A stretch of DNA of 20,895 nucleotides, taken from positions 1 to 20,895 of the forward strand of contig CAYVTZ010000046.1 in the NCBI GenBank assembly GCA_964454685.1, written 5' to 3'. Positions 20,701 through 20,895 of the stretch are shown here, in pieces; the stretch's first letter is position 1; every line of letters starts with the position of its first letter. The notes under the pieces are model-generated. The model did no database searches. It saw only the letters and a program-made list of their open reading frames with translations, and had not been told where the DNA came from. The DNA comes from CAYVTZ01 sp964454685 (GTDB lineage Bacteria; Bacillota; Clostridia; Christensenellales; Christensenellaceae). A program made the position numbers and the translations under genes.

Positions 20701-20895
20701 AAACCACAGGAAAAGGATTTAAAGTGATAGAGCAAAACGACACCATCGAGGCTGGTATTTATGGGGCGCAGGGAGAAGGTGGCGCGTTCAACGCGAATGT
20801 GGAGCGCGCGGAAGAACTGCTGGATGGTAAGGCAGATGCAGGGCACGACCACAATGCGGCATACGAGCCAAAGAACGCCAACGTGCAGGCGCATA
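20697..20895 (+). CDS. Tail fibre protein, N-terminal fragment cut by the window end
   Basis: ATG shares bases with the previous stop (ATGA) and has GAAGGGG upstream. The 66 visible residues are polar. They contain IEAGIYGAQGEGGAFNANVERAEELLDGKADAGHDH, then AAYEPKNANVQAH. The last motif is common in the shafts of phage tail fibres in Gram-positive prophages, where A-Y-E-P-K-N-A-N repeats in the trimeric stalk. The receptor-binding end is outside the window. Confidence 0.75.
   Translation, partial: MKTTGKGFKVIEQNDTIEAGIYGAQGEGGAFNANVERAEELLDGKADAGHDHNAAYEPKNANVQAH

Noticed and set aside
1..20895. tRNA, rRNA, CRISPR array, insertion sequence, integrase or attachment site
   Set aside because: No cloverleaf with CCA-type end, no regularly spaced repeats, no transposase or integrase motifs and no direct-repeat termini were seen by eye.

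Overview
The window is a stretch of a temperate, contractile-tailed (myovirus-type) dsDNA phage or prophage. The host is most likely a Firmicute of the Clostridia/Negativicutes kind. The evidence is strong GGAGG-type ribosome binding sites, tightly packed or overlapping genes, PBSX (XkdK to XkdU)-style tail genes, an HK97-type head module, and small accessory proteins typical of gut Clostridia phages. No host gene, attachment site, integrase, tRNA, rRNA or CRISPR array is visible. All genes but one run on the + strand.

Layout. (1) 1-2523: end of the replication/early module, with two conserved small phage proteins, a HUH rolling-circle-type replication endonuclease with a 10-bp perfect hairpin upstream, and a helix-turn-helix protein, closed by a terminator. 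(2) 2524-4340: a switch and accessory region. It holds a leftward DUF6199-like membrane protein with its own sigma-70-type promoter, a palindrome, a TTG-started ArpU/sigma-region-4-like late regulator, and an AT-rich four-TM membrane protein. After these comes an AT-rich candidate late promoter with three helically phased TTATAC copies, followed about 45 bp later by an intrinsic terminator ahead of the late genes. (3) 4344-7622: packaging, with a Cys-rich miniprotein, a small helical protein, a ParB-like protein, HNH endonuclease, large terminase and a P27-like putative small terminase placed after TerL. (4) 7623-11025: portal, ClpP-like prohead protease, HK97-fold capsid, and an X2-like Ig-fold domain in the -1 frame. 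(5) 11029-12764: connector, head closure, HK97-gp10-like neck protein and tail terminator. (6) 12767-20186: sheath, tube, chaperone with -1 extension, tape measure, LysM hub protein, gp27-like hub protein, DUF2577, DUF2634 and baseplate J. (7) 20176-20895: DUF2313-type baseplate wedge protein and the start of a tail fibre.

The most interesting signal is a pair of textbook -1 programmed frameshift elements in the same late operon. At the end of the capsid gene, A_AAA_AAC lies in frame, 6 nt before a nested GC-rich stem structure. The -1 frame stays open into the X2-like Ig domain, predicting a 511-aa extended capsid protein beside the 401-aa one. At the end of the tail chaperone gene, A_AAA_AAT lies 8 nt before a perfect 11-bp stem, predicting a 174-aa G-T-like fusion. 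A third, weaker candidate is a C8 tract at the 3' end of the HNH gene, where a -1 slip would lead into the terminase frame.
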